From Tamarix chinensis (lineage: Eukaryota > Streptophyta > Magnoliopsida > Caryophyllales > Tamaricaceae), in NCBI GenBank assembly GCA_030549775.1, contig CM060177.1, forward strand, positions 69,847,638-69,911,637: a stretch of 64,000 bases of DNA, written 5' to 3'. Below are positions 60,769 through 64,000 of this stretch, piece after piece (position 1 is the stretch's first letter; each line of letters opens with the position of its first letter). The notes under the pieces were generated by a model, which was not told where the DNA came from, searched no databases, and worked only from the letters and a program-made list of their open reading frames with translations. The translations under genes and the position numbers were made by a program.

Positions 60769-60779
60769 CCCCCCCCCCC
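60769..60779. repeat. C11 homopolymer
   Basis: Run of 11 C in the LTR, possibly a sequencing-length uncertainty. Confidence 0.9.
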
Positions 60780-61229
60780 ACTAACTCCCAACAGCTACCT
60801 TGAGAGCTAGAGAAAAAGACTTGAATAAAATCTTATATCATTATTATGTATTTTTAAATGATATCATAAATCACAATAAAATCCACACATACCCAAATGG
60901 ATATTCCAAGTGATAACACTAATGACAATTAAATTCCATTATTAACCAAACTGGGTGTTTCCAAGTGATAACACCAAACACATCATAAGGAATTAAAGTC
61001 ACCATTTGGGTGTTTCCAAGTGCTACCACCAAACACATCACAATGCATAAAAGCCACCATTTGAGTGTTTAGAGAGGACACCAAACTTAACTAAACTTAA
61101 GTCTCAAATACCATCATAATTATTCTTATTAAATCAAGGCAATCATATTTGAAATCATAATTTAAATATTTTAAATACATGGACGTATCAACAAAAAAGG
61201 CCTAGGAGAAACACAACAATTTATAAACA

Positions 61230-61600
61230 AACCAAGTGGTATTTTATCGGGCCATTCTATTAGTCTTTTGGGACGATTCGACTGGTCTAGTACCAAAACT
61301 AAACTAAAGAAACCTTAGAGAATCAGTTGGCTGGTTGGCCTCTCTAATTGACTATTCATGGGAACTAGTCAACTTGTTTGGTCTGACTAGTTGATGGGTA
61401 TAAGTAGAGACCAAGCCCTTTTGGCTTATAGAGAAACCAATTAATGGGTCTAACTAACCGATCAACTAGTGATAGAAATTAATCAACTGGTTTATCAAAC
61501 CAACTAACTGATCTCTCAACCAAACAATTCAAAACTTCAAACAATTGCTCACACAACCAGTTGATAGGCTCGAGGAACCGATCGAATGGTTTAGGGAAAA
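61230..61600. repeat. Palindrome-motif array (long)
   Basis: About ten motif copies (for example ACCAATTAATGGGTCTAACT, GAACCGATCGAATGG) 25-40 nt apart. Confidence 0.7.
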
Positions 61601-62902
61601 AAATTACGCAGACTTGTGATACAAACACTAAAATTTATCACACTTCACCATATTAACCCTAGCATGCTTCTATGTCATCACACACATAAAAACAAATACA
61701 TATTACACACATAGAATCACATGGATACATGGTCATGTACATACTCAAATAAATCATGCTCAAATGGCCAACTTATGCATAAAAATAAGAAAAATCCAAC
61801 ATTTTTTGCTTAGGAATAATTATACCACATGATTAGATTTTAGAATACAAATTAGATCATACTCACATATACACCAAACACATGGAACCCCCATTAAACC
61901 AAAAACCCCATTTATGTTAAAGATAAGAATGCCTTACCTTAAAGTAATTCTTCTAGACCAAAATACCAACATTTTCTCAAAAATAGGGTGTCAAGGAAAG
62001 GGCTGAAATCTTCTACCTTTCTCAACCTTAATTCTTTCTTGCTTAAGGAAAGTAATAAAAAAATAAAACCAAGATTAAAAGAAAAAAAGAATACAATGCT
62101 AGAATAAAGAGGGGAAAAAACTAAAAATTCTCTATTTTTTACCCAATAGAGAGGAGAAAAGGGGAAAATGAAGGAATATTCAACACTTGGGGAAATTTTT
62201 CCACCAAGAAAGGGGAGAAAAGAGTAAGAGTAATAAGTGAGGAATAAAAATGGATCAAAATGAAAGGTATAGATGCAAGGCTAGATCAACGTTTATAGGA
62301 GAGAGGGAGATCAGACTGGTAAGGCTAAGTGTAGGCAACTAAGAAGTTAAGGTTAACTTGATGAGGTGATGGCGGTTTGAGTGCAATCAAAAATAGGCAT
62401 GGTAATGGGTTGGTAAGTTAGGAGATGGTGTAGAAAGTCAATATCGCATCCTAACTTTTAGAAGAGAAAGAGAAAGAGAGAGGAATAGGTGAGGAAGAAG
62501 AGAGAAGGTGAGATTGGCCTAAAAGTGATTTCTAGAAAAAGTTTGGCTAATTAAAATTATATAATAATCTAAATAATGCAAAAAAAAATTAGAGCACCAA
62601 AACATGCTTATTAGTATAGTTAGAGTCTAATAAGAAGTTTTCATAAACATTAGAGAGAAATTCAAATAAAAATAAAAAATGTATCTCAAACTAAAAGACA
62701 ACTAGTCTATAGGTTTGGGCAAACCAGTCAACCGGTTTGTTGAAAACAAAAATATTAATCACTCAGTGCACTAGTCGATCGACATGCCTGAAATTCACAT
62801 TTTTATTAAAAATTCAAGCATATTCTAAAACCAAAAATAATTTATTTCATATCAACATAATTTTAAACACATTTTGAAGGATTTTTGGGATGTGGTATTA
62901 CA

Positions 62903-63490
62903 AATATAATCATAACCACAAAGCTTCATACCTTTAGCTATTGTCAAGATAAACTACACATGCAACACTAGAGTCATTTTTCATTTTATGCATGTCATCA
63001 CATAACACACACTATCTGAGATAGGGTATATGATTCTTGGATCAAGTAGCTTAAGCACTTCCTTTTTTACTACCTCCTTTATGTTTGGGTTCAACCATCT
63101 TTGATGCTTAACGAAGGATTTATGTCCTTCTTCTAATAAAATGTGATGCCTGCAAAATGACGGATTTATGCTCATGATGTCTCCAATGGAATAACCTATG
63201 GCATCTTTGTGTAGCCTAAGGACTATAATTTCAACTTCTTCTTGATTTAGACTAGCATTTACAATGATAGGATATTCACCATTGGAATCCAAAAATTCAT
63301 ACCTGAGAGAGGAAGGGAGAGGTTTTGTCTCTACCTTAGATGCAGCTTTTTCTGTACATAATGAGCCATGCAATTCTCTCTGAATTGGGGTCACTAAACC
63401 TGGTTGTTTTGCATAGGCATGGTTTTCTCCAAGCATGGTAGCATAGGTAGCTGCCTCTTCATCACCATCATGGAACACTCCATCTCCCGT
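62903..63490 (-). pseudogene. pol: Tat/Athila-like pol: linker and start of reverse transcriptase
   Basis: An open 170-codon minus-strand frame (62981-63493). After an acidic region it reads KPLPSSLRYEFLDSNGEYPI, then IVNASLNQEEVE and LHKDAIGYSIGDI. INPSFCRHHILLEEGHKSF and RWLNPNIKEVVKKEVLKLLD come next, and IIYPISDS last. This is the typical RT entry of Tat/Athila elements. The similarity ends abruptly at ISDS, and the rest of the RT is absent: about 80 bp further left the LTR at 59541-62902 begins. Truncated; enzyme not functional. Confidence 0.9.
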
Positions 63491-64000
63491 CAAACATTTC
63501 TCTAATGGATCATCAGAGATTAATTAGCAAGGTCTTCTTGAATCATCTTGTCCACCATATCAATCCTGCAGCAAGTATCATTAATCAATGGAAATTTTAC
63601 TGTAGAAGGTAAATCAAAATCGACTTTCTCTTCCCTAATGTTGGGGGAGATTTTTTCATTTTTCACATCTATTAATGCTCCTATAATAGCCAAGAAAGGT
63701 CTTCCTAGTATGATGGGGATTTGTGCATCTTCCTCTATTTCAAAAATGACAAAATCAATCGGAACATAAAACTTACCAACCCGGATAGGTACATCTTCTA
63801 ATATACCTATTGGATGTTTTACCGACCAATCTGATAATTAGAGGAAGATGTTGGGAGGCTTCAAATATCCCATATGTAGCTTCTTACAAATAGAAAGAGG
63901 CATTAGACTAACACTAGCTCCAAGATTACGAAGTGCATGGTTAATGGACATGTCACCGATAGTGCAGGAAATAGAAAATGAGTCGGGTAGGTGGAAGCTT
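63491..64000 (-). pseudogene. Tat/Athila-like aspartic protease, catalytic Asp lost
   Basis: Minus-strand reading from the window edge gives FHLPDSFSISCTIGDMSINH, then ALRNLGASVSLMPLSICKKL, HPIGILEDVPIRVGKFYVPI, EEDAQIPIILGRPFLAIIGA and LIDVKNEKI. This is a nearly continuous Tat/Athila retropepsin. The usual D-L-G-A-S active site reads NLGAS: the catalytic Asp codon is AAT (plus-strand 63925-63927), one G-to-A change. The flap and ILGRPFL segments are intact. One stop follows shortly after the active site (about 63840) and others occur near 63524. The element continues beyond the right edge. Confidence 0.88.

Larger units (their letters stand above)
59541..62902 (-). repeat. Full-length LTR, 3.36 kb (same family as 32135)
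   Basis: Starts TGCAACAACCCTAATTTT and ends TGTGGTATTACA. Length and internal order match 32135-35469: TATAGTATTAGTATGGTAAA near 60040, repeated GATACC-CACCCACCACAC units (60360-60640), palindrome-motif arrays (61230-61600; 62700-62780) and a purine block (61980-62530). The 5-bp flanks CATAC and AATAT agree at only three positions, so a target duplication is doubtful. No gene. Confidence 0.75.

Noticed and set aside
61230..61600. Regularly spaced similar motifs as a CRISPR-like array
   Set aside because: Units are diverged, spacing varies, the host is a plant and the same arrays recur inside LTRs.
59536..62907. Target duplication around the LTR at 59541
   Set aside because: CATAC and AATAT share only three of five bases; not enough to claim.

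Overview
The window looks like nuclear, repeat-rich (heterochromatic or intergenic) DNA from a flowering plant with a large genome. It is A+T-rich and has no intact open reading frame of ordinary protein length. Every stretch I can place belongs to a decayed LTR retrotransposon, one CACTA-like DNA transposon, or simple repeats. I found no host gene, tRNA or rRNA gene, CRISPR array or bacterial-type feature. The species cannot be read from the sequence.

Layout. 1-4000: gag remnant and 5' LTR of a minus-strand Ty3/Gypsy element (E1). 4001-6866: 3' end and LTR of a plus-strand Tat/Athila-like element. 6867-7370: LTR scrap. 7371-12624: gag remnant, primer-binding site and 3.1-kb 5' LTR of a second minus-strand Gypsy element (E2). 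12625-15660, resuming at 22564: plus-strand Tat/Athila-like element A. Element A is split by element B (15661-22563), the best-preserved unit here: a complete minus-strand chromovirus-type element with 5-bp target duplications, two ~830-bp LTRs, PBS, PPT and a gag-pol frame that runs into the 3' LTR, as in the CRM lineage. About 23100-28614: CACTA-like transposon with an intron-containing, broken Transposase_24-type gene and three minisatellites. 28615-46350: a patchwork of solo, truncated and nested LTRs in both orientations. 46351-59540: minus-strand chromodomain Gypsy element D (Tekay/Del-like), with a 4.66-kb solo LTR (49451-54109, TSD CATCT) inserted in its integrase zinc finger. 59541-62902: full-length 3.36-kb LTR. 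62903-64000: minus-strand Tat/Athila protease and reverse transcriptase start, running off the window.

Decay. Frameshifts and stops are everywhere, and several catalytic or zinc-ligand codons are lost. Some of these are G-to-A or C-to-T changes, as expected from deamination of methylated cytosine. None of the elements looks able to move by itself.

The most interesting signals are in the non-coding LTRs. (1) A positionally fixed pair of small hairpins, 370-460 nt from the PBS-proximal end of the LTR, recurs in otherwise diverged LTR families with what look like compensatory base changes. (2) Two-part arrays of a degenerate palindromic CAATCGATTG-type motif are kept at the same spacing in five LTRs. 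(3) Different LTR groups carry different internal minisatellites. All readings are by eye: no alignment or folding was computed.
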